From positions 82,899 through 146,898 of the forward strand of contig JAJCXO010000282.1 of NCBI GenBank assembly GCA_029263395.1: a stretch of 64,000 bases of DNA, given 5' to 3'. A model generated the notes under the pieces. The model searched no databases, was not told where the DNA came from, and saw only the letters and a program-made list of their open reading frames with translations. The position numbers and the translations under genes were made by a program. The stretch is from Acidobacteriota bacterium. GTDB taxonomy: Bacteria; Acidobacteriota; Thermoanaerobaculia; Multivoradales; J023. This document shows, piece by piece, positions 17,690 through 25,920 of the stretch (positions within the stretch are counted from its first letter, which is position 1; the number at the start of each line of letters is the position of its first letter).

Positions 17690-17839
17690 ATGAGCGACAG
17701 CACCCTTCATCAGGATGAGCACCCCCAGAGCACCGAAGAGCCGGAAGTCGCTTCGGAAGCTCAGGAACTGAGCGACGAGGATCTCGAGCACGTTGCCGGT
17801 GGCTGGACTGGCGACGACGGCGGCAACGGCGGGGGCTGA
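17690..17839 (+). CDS. RiPP precursor peptide 1 (double-glycine leader)
   Basis: A 49-residue peptide. The acidic leader ends ELSDEDLEHVAGG, the classic double-glycine consensus recognised by C39 peptidases. The predicted core is WTGDDGGNGGG, only 11 residues: one Trp, one Thr, two Asp, and otherwise Gly/Asn. AGGAG lies 9 bases before the ATG. The start of the next gene overlaps its core codons in another frame. A second precursor at 24650 shares the leader pattern and the Trp right after Gly-Gly. With a single Thr and no Cys or Ser in the core it is an odd dehydratase substrate. Confidence 0.75.
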   Translation: MSDSTLHQDEHPQSTEEPEVASEAQELSDEDLEHVAGGWTGDDGGNGGG

Positions 17840-18875
17840 CCTCGTTCTGAAGGAGTACCACGCCGGCCTCTGGTGGCCGCTGGTTTCTCGTTATCTGGAG
17901 GCCGCCAACCGACAGCCCCTCGACGACGAGTCTTTAGTCCTCGGACTGCTCCATCGTCTACCGTATGATGCTCTGACTGCTCTGGAATATCCTCTGCGGT
18001 CTGAAGACAGGCCCGCTCTCCCCGACATCTCGCAGCGAATCGAGACACCTTCGCAAGTCGAGTTTTTGGTGGGTGCCTGCGATAGGCCGTGGGCAAAAAT
18101 GCTGCGCGACTGGAGTCGGGCCCGCCAGCTCCAAACGTCGGGCCATTTGGCCAAGGTAGAGGCGGTTTGGCTCGAATTCGACCTCCGCCGGACCGAGCAA
18201 CCCGAGCCTCTGCTGTGTCTCTACCTGCCGCCTGACGATCGCAACGATTTGCTCGCCTGGCTCGACCTTCTCCCCGGCGGCCCGCACCGGGATTCCAGAC
18301 CGCAGCAAGCCGCTACGGTCCAGCGCGCCCATAAAGCGGCTCCGTCCGGCGCCAGCCTGATGTACCTATTCGACCTGTCGGCGCGAGATCCGGGCTCGAT
18401 TCGTCTCGAGTGGTTCGGTGTCACTCTTGCTGAAATGGCTCCCTTTCTCGACCGTCTCGGCAGTCCGACCCCTACCTGGTGGAAAAACTTGCCCGAACTG
18501 ATCGGAGACGGACGTCGACTGCACTTCTCTTTCGACATCAGATCCGATGGCACCCTTGGTGATCGCATCGGGATCGAGACCTCTTTTGCCAAGCTACCCC
18601 CGAATGAGCCACGCTGGGGGCAGCTGTTCAAGCGACTGATCGACGGCGGACTCAGTGATCCGCAGGCCCTGGATTCGATCCAACGTTGGCTCGGCCAAGA
18701 TCGTTCGACCACCGCTGGGGCGCTCTGGCCACCACAGTCCGAGCTTGCCGACGGCCACTTGGCTCGGGTACTGAGTCACGTCAAAGTTGTCGGTAAAGGG
18801 CAAGAGGATCCGATCGCCAAGACGTACCTGCTCTTTCGCTATCTTGCAGAGCGTCCAGTCAAGAGGTCCGCATGA
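17793..18875 (+). CDS. RiPP-cluster protein of unknown function
   Basis: About 360 residues and not recognised. Features seen are a hydrophobic, Trp-containing N-terminal part (HAGLWWPLVSRYLEAANRQ), mid-protein strands (SGASLMYLFDLSARDPG, IRLEWFGV, LHFSFDIRSDG, RIGIETSF), and a C-terminal LSHVKVVGKGQEDPIAKTYLLFRYL. The alternating strand-rich pattern suggests a barrel or beta-sandwich. No catalytic motif is evident and no signal peptide. The only in-frame starts are TTG 17793 and GTG 17799, both inside the precursor coding sequence, so translation is probably coupled to precursor 1; the start is uncertain. It overlaps the following gene by 4 bases (ATGA). Confidence 0.6.
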   Translation: MPVAGLATTAATAGADLVLKEYHAGLWWPLVSRYLEAANRQPLDDESLVLGLLHRLPYDALTALEYPLRSEDRPALPDISQRIETPSQVEFLVGACDRPWAKMLRDWSRARQLQTSGHLAKVEAVWLEFDLRRTEQPEPLLCLYLPPDDRNDLLAWLDLLPGGPHRDSRPQQAATVQRAHKAAPSGASLMYLFDLSARDPGSIRLEWFGVTLAEMAPFLDRLGSPTPTWWKNLPELIGDGRRLHFSFDIRSDGTLGDRIGIETSFAKLPPNEPRWGQLFKRLIDGGLSDPQALDSIQRWLGQDRSTTAGALWPPQSELADGHLARVLSHVKVVGKGQEDPIAKTYLLFRYLAERPVKRSA

Positions 18876-19597
18876 GTCACCCACCAACGAACGGCCCACC
18901 CATGAACCTGGTGTCGGCGGCCGATCGCTCACGCAAGGTTTGGATGCAGCACATCGCCGCCAGCGGCCCACCAGGAGAAGACTGGTGCGAAGTCTACGGG
19001 CGCCACGATGAGGTCGAAAGAATCAGTACCGAGGCGCTGGTACTTTTGCGCCAGCATCGTTTGGAGGAAGGTCGGGCGAGGCTCACTGATGCGTCCAAAG
19101 AACGGCAACAACTGCCGCCAGGACTCCAAGGTTCGATCGTAGCGGTCCTAGATCGATGGTATTTCGGCACCGAGGGTTACGCGCTGTTCCTGGAAGGAGA
19201 GCTCGACCGGGCCGCCGAGGCGATGGAAAAGGCACGCCAGGCGGTGATCGCGGCGCTGTCGGAAGCTCCGTTCTTGATGCCACTCGCCAACCATTGCCAG
19301 GAATTCACCATGCACCGTGCCCGTATCGAGCGTAACCGGCGACGCTGGGCCGAGATGTGGACACACATCGACGAGGCCCGCAACATGCTCATCGAACGTC
19401 AGCCTTTATGCCGCTTGCAGGACGGCAGCACGATCGACTTGCAGACACTTCAGCACTTCTATGAGGCGCTGGACCTCGCTAAGGAAGAACGTTCGGCGGT
19501 TGGAGTCTTGGACAGCTTGGAGCAGCGTGACCGACTGTTCGGTGCTTTTCTGCGGCGGCTGCTTACGCCTCCAGATTTCACCATCGTCGGGCCCTGA
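18872..19597 (+). CDS. Helical (TPR-like) RiPP-cluster protein, unknown function
   Basis: A 241-residue, mostly helical, soluble protein. Stretches such as ALVLLRQHRLEEGRARLTDA and YALFLEGELDRAAEAMEKAR have TPR-like spacing of small and aromatic residues. No enzyme motif was found. Its ATG overlaps the preceding stop (ATGA), so it is translated with the unknown protein upstream; the two probably act together. It may be a scaffold. It ends 30 bases before the convergent SpaB_C-like gene. Confidence 0.6.
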   Translation: MSHPPTNGPPMNLVSAADRSRKVWMQHIAASGPPGEDWCEVYGRHDEVERISTEALVLLRQHRLEEGRARLTDASKERQQLPPGLQGSIVAVLDRWYFGTEGYALFLEGELDRAAEAMEKARQAVIAALSEAPFLMPLANHCQEFTMHRARIERNRRRWAEMWTHIDEARNMLIERQPLCRLQDGSTIDLQTLQHFYEALDLAKEERSAVGVLDSLEQRDRLFGAFLRRLLTPPDFTIVGP

Positions 19598-19627
19598 CGG
19601 CAACAACGAAGAGGTTGGGCGCCGCCA

Positions 19628-20617
19628 TCAGGCATCTGTAATCGCCTTCCACGCCAAGTGATAAGCCAAAGCTTCTTCCGGACGACTGGTGCCGAGGGCA
19701 TTGGCAATACCGTGCAGCGCTTTGAACATCGGCGTAAAGTACGCGGCGGTGGCGAATGGATCGAAGCGTTCAGCTGGATACCGATGCTCGACCAGATCGC
19801 GAAGCCGGGCGAGAGCACCCGGCCAGCTCTGCAACTCTTCAGGATTACGCCATTCGAAGGACGATTCGTCCAGAATTCCGTTCAGTCCGCTGGCGGCGGT
19901 GTGGCTTTCGAGCCGGCTCAGCCACTCGGCTTCGTCCGGGCCGGCGGCTCCCGTCCTGACGAGCAGCGCACGGATCAACCAATCTCGATGGTAGGCCAGA
20001 TAAGCAGCGGCTGAGTCACCGTCCGGCATCAGTCCTCCGAGACCGTCGATCAACAACTCGAGAAGTAAGCGCCGACGACGCCCCAACGTCATCGGATGCC
20101 GCCACCCAGCAACGAGCTGTTGGCAACCGACAGCCAATGTTTCTACCAGCAACCCAACCACGTCGTCATCATTGAGCAATGGATCAGCGCCCAGGCTGAC
20201 ACTGCTGCGACGGTAGCTCGGGAACACCAACCGAGGCGGCGGATCCGGGCCCCGCCCGTTGTTCGCTGCCGCTTCGTCCTCGCTGTCGATCGCAGGCGCC
20301 TCGGTCACTCTCCGCGGTGAAGTGATGGCGGGCAGGTCGGCCAGAAAGGGCTCGCACACCTTGATCAATCGGCCTCGCGTAGCCTCAGCCAAGTCAGCAT
20401 TTTGCGAATGAAACCGGATTTTCAAATGCCCGCCACCGAGTGGGTAGCGTAGCCACCAGAGTCGAGCGGAAGCCATGTCGAGTTGCTCGACGATAGGCCG
20501 GAGGCAGCTGTCGACGGCCGCATCGAGGTTCCCCGAACAGTAGAGATTTGCACTCCACACTGGATCGGAGGGCACGGCGGTCGAACTTGCCTGCACAGTC
20601 TTTCCGGAAGGCTTCAC
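19628..20617 (-). CDS. SpaB_C/thiopeptide-type biosynthesis protein A
   Basis: A 329-residue free-standing LanB C-terminal (elimination-type) domain protein. The N-terminal signature is VWSANLYCSGNLDAAVDSCL then RLWWLRYPLGGGHLKIRFH, matching the W..R...G.HL..R strand of SpaB_C domains. Later come YLAYHRDWLIRALL and the C-terminal HGIANALGTSRPEEALAYHL. In known pathways these domains eliminate glutamate from glutamylated Ser/Thr, or build rings in thiopeptides. A GTG start is used, with AGGTGG as weak ribosome binding site. It is the only cluster maturation gene on this strand and is divergent from paralogue B. Confidence 0.78.
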   Translation of the reverse strand: MKPSGKTVQASSTAVPSDPVWSANLYCSGNLDAAVDSCLRPIVEQLDMASARLWWLRYPLGGGHLKIRFHSQNADLAEATRGRLIKVCEPFLADLPAITSPRRVTEAPAIDSEDEAAANNGRGPDPPPRLVFPSYRRSSVSLGADPLLNDDDVVGLLVETLAVGCQQLVAGWRHPMTLGRRRRLLLELLIDGLGGLMPDGDSAAAYLAYHRDWLIRALLVRTGAAGPDEAEWLSRLESHTAASGLNGILDESSFEWRNPEELQSWPGALARLRDLVEHRYPAERFDPFATAAYFTPMFKALHGIANALGTSRPEEALAYHLAWKAITDA

Positions 20618-20674
20618 TTGGCCACCTGCTCTTCACTGGTCATCTGTCAGTCAATCATAGACAATCATGCTGTC

Positions 20675-21745
20675 ATGAAGGTCTCAGATCAACCGAAAGG
20701 TGACTCTCCGAACACCAATGATTTGTCGGCGGCTACAACGCGACGACCCGATCCTCTGTTGACCGCCAGTCTCTACGCTTCCGGTGCGATTGACGAAGCC
20801 ATCACGGGATGGATCGTGCCTCTCCGGGCTCGCTTGCTCAGCCTCGAGGGAGACTCTGGCAGGTACCTGTGGCTCTGGCGTCACACTCGACATGGAGAGC
20901 ACCTCAAGCTCAGGATCCACGCCGACCCTGGCAAACGAGCTGAGCTGTCCCAAGCCGTGGAAGAGACTGCTCGAGGATTCCTTGCCAAGCTTCAGCCACA
21001 CGAACCATCGGCGCCAAGCCGTTCTGCATCGCGGCCACCGATCGACGCCGACGAAGACTCCGAACCGTTACCTCGCGATCGATCGTTCCGGTTCACTCAA
21101 TACCTTCGTCAAGCACCGATTCTTGGTAATCCTTTGCTCCAGGCTGACGATGAATACACCGATCGTTTCTGCCGATGTTCAGGTTTTGGCCACCACTGGT
21201 TCCTGGATGAACTCGGCACGTCGGGTTGGAGTCGGGAACTGCCAGCAACTTGGTTTACGATCTTCTTCGCGACTGCGATCGAGGTGGCCGGCATTGCCCC
21301 GGGTTCCTGTCTCCGAACCTATCGGGACTGGCTGATCCGCCTGCCGCTGCTGAAGATGAAGTCGACTCAGCAACACGCCGATGCTTGGACTCTCAAACTT
21401 CAGCAGCGTTCGAGCGCCTGGGACTCAGGTGGTTTCGAAGATCTCCCGAGCGCTCTCGAGAGGGCTTCCGGAACGATGGCTGCGGCCTGGCGTGAAGCAC
21501 TCGTTTCGCTATTCGATTACGCCCGGATCCATGCCGAGACCCCGGCCTTCGAACGTGATCCGTTCGCCCGCACGATTCTAGATCTGCCTTTGGCCAAAGT
21601 CCTGCTGGCGCTCGCCAACGCCCTCGGCTTGTCGATGTTCGATCAAGCGGTGCTAGTCCATCGCCTGCTCGCGACACATGACCCCGAGCTCGCCGCCGAG
21701 AGCCTTCGCCTGGAAGCACCCAGCGCTTTGGAAGCTTCTCGATGA
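20675..21745 (+). CDS. SpaB_C/thiopeptide-type biosynthesis protein B
   Basis: A 356-residue protein paralogous to the gene on the other side of the divergent promoter. Shared elements are DPLLTASLYASGAIDEAITGWI, YLWLWRHTRHGEHLKLRIH, CLRTYRDWLIRLPLL and LLALANALGLSMFDQAVLVHRL. The ATG at 20675 begins the conserved part; the longer open frame overlaps the opposite gene. Its stop overlaps the LanB-like gene start (ATGA). This tight coupling suggests a direct dehydratase/elimination pair, as in split LanB systems. The catalytic role is inferred from the family. Confidence 0.8.
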   Translation: MKVSDQPKGDSPNTNDLSAATTRRPDPLLTASLYASGAIDEAITGWIVPLRARLLSLEGDSGRYLWLWRHTRHGEHLKLRIHADPGKRAELSQAVEETARGFLAKLQPHEPSAPSRSASRPPIDADEDSEPLPRDRSFRFTQYLRQAPILGNPLLQADDEYTDRFCRCSGFGHHWFLDELGTSGWSRELPATWFTIFFATAIEVAGIAPGSCLRTYRDWLIRLPLLKMKSTQQHADAWTLKLQQRSSAWDSGGFEDLPSALERASGTMAAAWREALVSLFDYARIHAETPAFERDPFARTILDLPLAKVLLALANALGLSMFDQAVLVHRLLATHDPELAAESLRLEAPSALEASR

Positions 21746-24417
21746 GCCGTTTGCGAGCCCGGCCGTTTTTAGTCCGTGTGGCTGGCTTGACGGGGTCGGC
21801 GCTGACCCGATTGCGCTCACCAGAGTTACTAGCGCAAGTCGAACAATGGTTGCTCCTGACAGACCGGCGGGCATTGGCGAGAAGCCGCCTCGCTGACGAG
21901 CTCCATTCATGGATTGGCAGTGCCGAGGCAACCGAGCGGCGTGAGCTCCTCGCTTTGCGACGGGATTGTCACAACGGCCGGCCGCTCGAAAAATACCGGA
22001 GCCAGCCGCTGTGGAAGCGGGTGATGCGAGACAGCTCGAACGCGCCCGAAGTCGTCGATCTCGAGGCACAGCTCGAACGCTTGCGTGAGACCCTGGCGCA
22101 GACTTTCCAGCAACAGCGGGAGAGGGCCTTGGAGGTGCTCCTCGACTCGGCGGTAGACCCCGGCTTTCGGCGTGGGCTCGCCCTCGCTAGTCCGGCTCTT
22201 TCAAAGCGTCTCGAAGGCACATCCGGCATCTCGAACGCCAAAGATCTCAACGCGCTACCAGCGCGTCGCCGACGAAAAATGGAATCCAGCCTGCTGCGTT
22301 ACGTCAGTCGCGGCGCCGCCAAACTATCGCCATATTCCACCTTGACTCGGGTCGCCATCGGTCAACTCGTCGGCGAGGAACTCGAGTCGCCGATCCACTG
22401 GCCAGTGGGTCGCTGGCACGAGCACTCTTTGCTTCGCAGTCGAAGGTATCTCACGGAACAACTGGTCGAAGCCTGGCAACGGCACCCTGCTGTACGCCGT
22501 CAGTTGGCGCTGGTCGTCAACCCTTCGATCGAGCGGATCGGCGATCAGTTGCGGTACTTGCGACCACCGGCTTGGCGAATCGACGAGGCCGGGTGTCTGA
22601 AGACCCGGCCTTTGAAGCTTGCTCGGACCGAGGCGGGCGCGGTGACAGCTGAAGTTCTTGCCTTGGTGGATTCGGGAAACTCGACGGTTGTGGATCTCGT
22701 GGATCGGCTCGCAACATCGTTCGAGATCGACCCTGCCAGGGCAAAAGCTCTTGTCGACAAAATGATCGATCTCGGACTGGTCTCTGTGCGCCTTCCCTGG
22801 GACGATAGCTGTGATGTTCTCGAGGCCGAACTGCTCGAGGGGCTACGGCGATTGGGTGGACCTCGATCAGCGGTCGACTCGCTCGAGGCACTGCTGGCGG
22901 CGCAGCGTGGATTCTTACAATCCAGGGATCCGGCTGCAACACTGCGCGAGGTCGTTTCGAATTTGGAGAGTGCCTGGGAGGCCCTGGCACCGGGCGCCGG
23001 TTTCGAAGGGCTCGCGCTATGGCGACCGCATGCCAACGAATTGTTCGAAGACGTCATCATGAAGCCGGAGGACCCTTCCGGCCCGGGGGTTTTGATGTCA
23101 GAGGTGCAGGCGGAAGCGACACTCGACGCTTTGAATCCCTGGCTACAGCTCTCGTTCCTGACAGACCAACGATTCGACTTCCTACATACCGTCACCGCTG
23201 CGATGCACGCTTCCCGCCCCGGAGCCGACAGCCTCACTCTGCTCGACCTCTATTCTGAGATCCAACCGCTCTGGCGGCAATTCGTCGCCCATGAGCGTCA
23301 GGTTGGAGATGCTTGGGACAAACCCTTCAATCCGCTCGACCTGCCAGCCATCCGCGAGCTCGGGAGCCTGCGAAACGATCTCTTTCAGCGCCTGCACAAT
23401 GCAGCGGAACGCGCCGAGGGAGGCTCCATACCCTCTGCTGTGATCACCGAAATCGTGGCACACATTCCCCTCCGGTATCGCGTGCCGGTGGAACCCTGTG
23501 CTTTTGTTCAGCCAGCCGACAAGCGGGGAGAACAATGGGTGGTCAATCAAATCTTCGAGGGAACCGGACGCTTCAGCACCCGTTACGCCAGTCTGCTAGC
23601 CGGAGACGGCAGGCGCCGATTCCTGGAGGCATTTCAGCAACGAAGCATTCAGTCTGGAGAGCCGGGGGCCGTGGCGTTGATGGATCTGCCGTGGAATCAT
23701 GGAGACAACCTTGCGGTCCACCCTGCTTCGACGCGCCTCGCTCTGGTGACGCCTGGAGAGAACTTCGATCCGCTGTCTCCGTCGATACCTACCGGCTACG
23801 AACAAGTCCTCGCTCCACCGGACCTCCGAGTCCTTATTCCCGCGGCACCTGAAGAGCTACCGGACCTGGTCGGATGTGACGGGCGACGATTAACGGCCGT
23901 TCATCTGGGTGGAGTGGCGGCACGATTCCTCCCCTCTTGGCTTCAATTTGTCTCACTTTGGGGCCCGCGAGGCGCTACCACGGTTTTGCCAGCCGCTAGC
24001 TGGCGACGAGAGCGGGGTATCGAGGTCAGCGACCGATGGACAGTCGGCGGATTGATCATCCGACGCAAGCGCTGGCGTAGTCCCGGTGCCGTGCTACTCG
24101 CCAGAGTGGGTCGTGCTGATCTCAAGGGATTCCTGGGGCTTCACCAATGGCTGCGCGATGTCGGCATACCTGATCGGGTTTTCTTCATCGAAAAGACTAT
24201 CGAAGGAGACAGCATACGCCGAAAGCCCCAGTACCTCGACTTCTCTTGCCCTCTGTTCGTCGAACTCTTGCAGCGCTCGATTCGTGGAGGCAATGTCATT
24301 TTCGAGGAGGCTCTGCCAGTCCCTGACGATTTTCCTCTTGCCTACGATCGAGAGCCCCGGGCACAGGAGATTCAACTCGATGCGCTCGCTCTGCGAGGAC
24401 CCTCGCCTGTCGAATGA
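21742..24417 (+). CDS. LanB-like dehydratase N-terminal domain protein
   Basis: An 891-residue protein. It covers the glutamylation (Lant_dehydr_N) region of class I lanthipeptide dehydratases, with the core motif SSLLRYVSRGAAKLSPYSTL near residues 182-201 (the family RxxxRxTPFG-like region in its SPxST variant). It has the VDLVDRLATSFEIDPARAKALVDKMIDLGLV helix-rich part and VTPGENFDP, VFFIEK strands further on. The SpaB_C elimination domain is absent and supplied by separate genes. Family reaction: transfer of an amino acid from aminoacyl-tRNA to Ser/Thr. Without an elimination domain it could alternatively be a PEARL-type peptide aminoacyl-tRNA ligase. It is the largest modification enzyme of the cluster. 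Confidence 0.82.
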   Translation: MSRLRARPFLVRVAGLTGSALTRLRSPELLAQVEQWLLLTDRRALARSRLADELHSWIGSAEATERRELLALRRDCHNGRPLEKYRSQPLWKRVMRDSSNAPEVVDLEAQLERLRETLAQTFQQQRERALEVLLDSAVDPGFRRGLALASPALSKRLEGTSGISNAKDLNALPARRRRKMESSLLRYVSRGAAKLSPYSTLTRVAIGQLVGEELESPIHWPVGRWHEHSLLRSRRYLTEQLVEAWQRHPAVRRQLALVVNPSIERIGDQLRYLRPPAWRIDEAGCLKTRPLKLARTEAGAVTAEVLALVDSGNSTVVDLVDRLATSFEIDPARAKALVDKMIDLGLVSVRLPWDDSCDVLEAELLEGLRRLGGPRSAVDSLEALLAAQRGFLQSRDPAATLREVVSNLESAWEALAPGAGFEGLALWRPHANELFEDVIMKPEDPSGPGVLMSEVQAEATLDALNPWLQLSFLTDQRFDFLHTVTAAMHASRPGADSLTLLDLYSEIQPLWRQFVAHERQVGDAWDKPFNPLDLPAIRELGSLRNDLFQRLHNAAERAEGGSIPSAVITEIVAHIPLRYRVPVEPCAFVQPADKRGEQWVVNQIFEGTGRFSTRYASLLAGDGRRRFLEAFQQRSIQSGEPGAVALMDLPWNHGDNLAVHPASTRLALVTPGENFDPLSPSIPTGYEQVLAPPDLRVLIPAAPEELPDLVGCDGRRLTAVHLGGVAARFLPSWLQFVSLWGPRGATTVLPAASWRRERGIEVSDRWTVGGLIIRRKRWRSPGAVLLARVGRADLKGFLGLHQWLRDVGIPDRVFFIEKTIEGDSIRRKPQYLDFSCPLFVELLQRSIRGGNVIFEEALPVPDDFPLAYDREPRAQEIQLDALALRGPSPVE

Positions 24418-24649
24418 GTCGGCGCTCTGATTCGCAGGATGGCGACAGCGATTGGATCAGCCAGGTCGATTGGAGGCGCCCCACTCGACACTCCTGATTG
24501 CGTAATGTCGCCTAACCAATCCATTGGACAACAGATAGATGCATCAGTATCATTGGCTGATTAATTCGTCGTGCACTTGTGTCTCTTGCAACCGGCATAG
24601 GTGTGTCTTGTCACCAGGGGTTCTGCCCCGACCAGTCTAGGAGATCATC

Positions 24650-24829
24650 ATGGATCAAGAGAAAGTAAATGCCGTCAAGGACGAGATGAAGTCCCGCCTA
24701 GAGCAGCTCGAGAACATCGATGCTGAAGAGCTCAGCGAAGACGAGCTTGAAGAAGTAGCCGGCGGCTGGTGCTCCTGGCGACGTTGCTCGAACGCTCCAG
24801 AAGAGGATTCCACCCCTGAGGAACAGTAG
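24650..24829 (+). CDS. RiPP precursor peptide 2 (double-glycine leader)
   Basis: A 59-residue peptide. The charged helical leader (MDQEKVNAVKDEMKSRLEQL...) ends ELSEDELEEVAGG. The predicted 20-residue core starts WCSWRRCSNAP and ends in an acidic EEDSTPEEQ tail: two Cys, three Ser and one Thr. The Cys and Ser/Thr content would allow thioether or dehydrated residues. AGGAG lies 6 bases before the ATG. It has its own 232-base upstream region and a strong hairpin downstream, so it is probably transcribed as a short abundant message. The leader pattern matches precursor 1. Confidence 0.82.
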   Translation: MDQEKVNAVKDEMKSRLEQLENIDAEELSEDELEEVAGGWCSWRRCSNAPEEDSTPEEQ

Positions 24830-24883
24830 GGGTCTGCTCTCTTGGATGTCGCCGACAGGTTCTAGAGCCACTCGGTGACGTCA

Positions 24884-24916
24884 ATAGAACGGCGCCCTTA
24901 GTCGGCGCCGTTCTAT
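24884..24916 (+). terminator. Strong hairpin after precursor 2
   Basis: ATAGAACGGCGCC-CTTAGTC-GGCGCCGTTCTAT is a perfect 13-bp stem with a 7-base loop, 54 bases after the precursor stop. The T-run is weak. It probably terminates or stabilises the precursor mRNA, with partial read-through to the genes downstream. Confidence 0.7.
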
Positions 24917-24993
24917 CGCTCTAGCCCGCCATGGCCTCGAAAAGTCCTGTGCTACTCCCTCCAGGCCCGCCTTTTTTGCCGTAGGATTCATCT

Positions 24994-25920
24994 GTGCACA
25001 GGCTCGGCTGTACCCTTTACCTTTGGTCGCCGGACGAACAAGATCGTTTTCTACGCGACGCGCTAGGGCCTTTTACCCATCGCGTCCTGGATTCTGGTCT
25101 CGTGAGTGGATTCTGGTTCGATCGTTTCGACGCTCGGGGCCCTCATGTGTTCTTTGTTTTGACGACTCGAGAGAACACTGTCGGTCCACTCGAACGCGAG
25201 GTCCGCAACCTGCTCGAGGGGTGGCTCGAGACACCGCCGTCGAAGCCGCCTCTCTCGCTCAGCGACTTGGAAGCACTACACGTCGCCTGCCGTGGGAAGA
25301 CCCTGTGTGCCGCCGACCGGCTCGATGGGTTCGCGACGCATTCGAGCTTCGAGATCTTCTCGCATCCAATCTCAGGTTACCCGTTTTCCCTTGGACGGTA
25401 CTTCGGGGAGGTTCTGGACGCCGACGCTCCTGACGAGTCTCCGTGGCGCGCATGGACAGAAACAGCCTTTTGGACAATCGGACTCCTTGGGAAGCCAGTG
25501 CTCGCTCCGGTCATGCGTTGGCTCGCCGCGATCGATCAGCTCATGGATGATGAACAAGCAGCGGACTTCTGGCGCTACTCGTTGCGCTGCCTGCTCCCCG
25601 AATTGCCTATGCTCGAAAGCCTCGACAAAGTTGATACCGCAATGCTCGAGCGTTTTATCAGCGACAAGAATCTTCCGGTACTGCGGGATCTCTGGGATAT
25701 TGATCTCCACTACACCGCTTCGTCCGAGCTTGCCGATCCAACCGCACTGGTGCGAGCTGGGCTGGCACCTGCTCTGGACGCCCATAGGTGGAAATTTCTG
25801 CGGGAAGTGGTCTTCGTGACCTTGAAACAGATGCGGATTCGGATCCGTCGGCAGGCACAACTCTACGCTTTTGCGCTCGATCGCAGGCTGAAACTGCGAG
25901 CGGTGGGAGACGTGGATTGA
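24994..25920 (+). CDS. Divergent SpaB_C-like protein C
   Basis: A 308-residue protein. It opens RLGCTLYLWSPDEQDRFLRD, then GFWFDRFDARGPHVFFVLTT, which keeps the F.F.R....G.H pattern of SpaB_C proteins but has lost the following basic residue. The helical C-terminal part carries FLREVVFVTLKQMRIRIRRQ. It is more diverged than its three paralogues, so it may be non-catalytic or form a heterodimer with the next protein. A GTG start with AGGA upstream is used. The stop overlaps the next start (TTGA), a sign of coupled synthesis. Confidence 0.6.
   Translation: MHRLGCTLYLWSPDEQDRFLRDALGPFTHRVLDSGLVSGFWFDRFDARGPHVFFVLTTRENTVGPLEREVRNLLEGWLETPPSKPPLSLSDLEALHVACRGKTLCAADRLDGFATHSSFEIFSHPISGYPFSLGRYFGEVLDADAPDESPWRAWTETAFWTIGLLGKPVLAPVMRWLAAIDQLMDDEQAADFWRYSLRCLLPELPMLESLDKVDTAMLERFISDKNLPVLRDLWDIDLHYTASSELADPTALVRAGLAPALDAHRWKFLREVVFVTLKQMRIRIRRQAQLYAFALDRRLKLRAVGDVD

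Noticed and set aside
24439..24564. Short ORF (MATAIGSARSIGG...) upstream of precursor 2 that looks like a possible third precursor
   Set aside because: The AGG touches the ATG with no spacing, there is no ELSxxELExVAGG leader, and composition is not like the two precursors.
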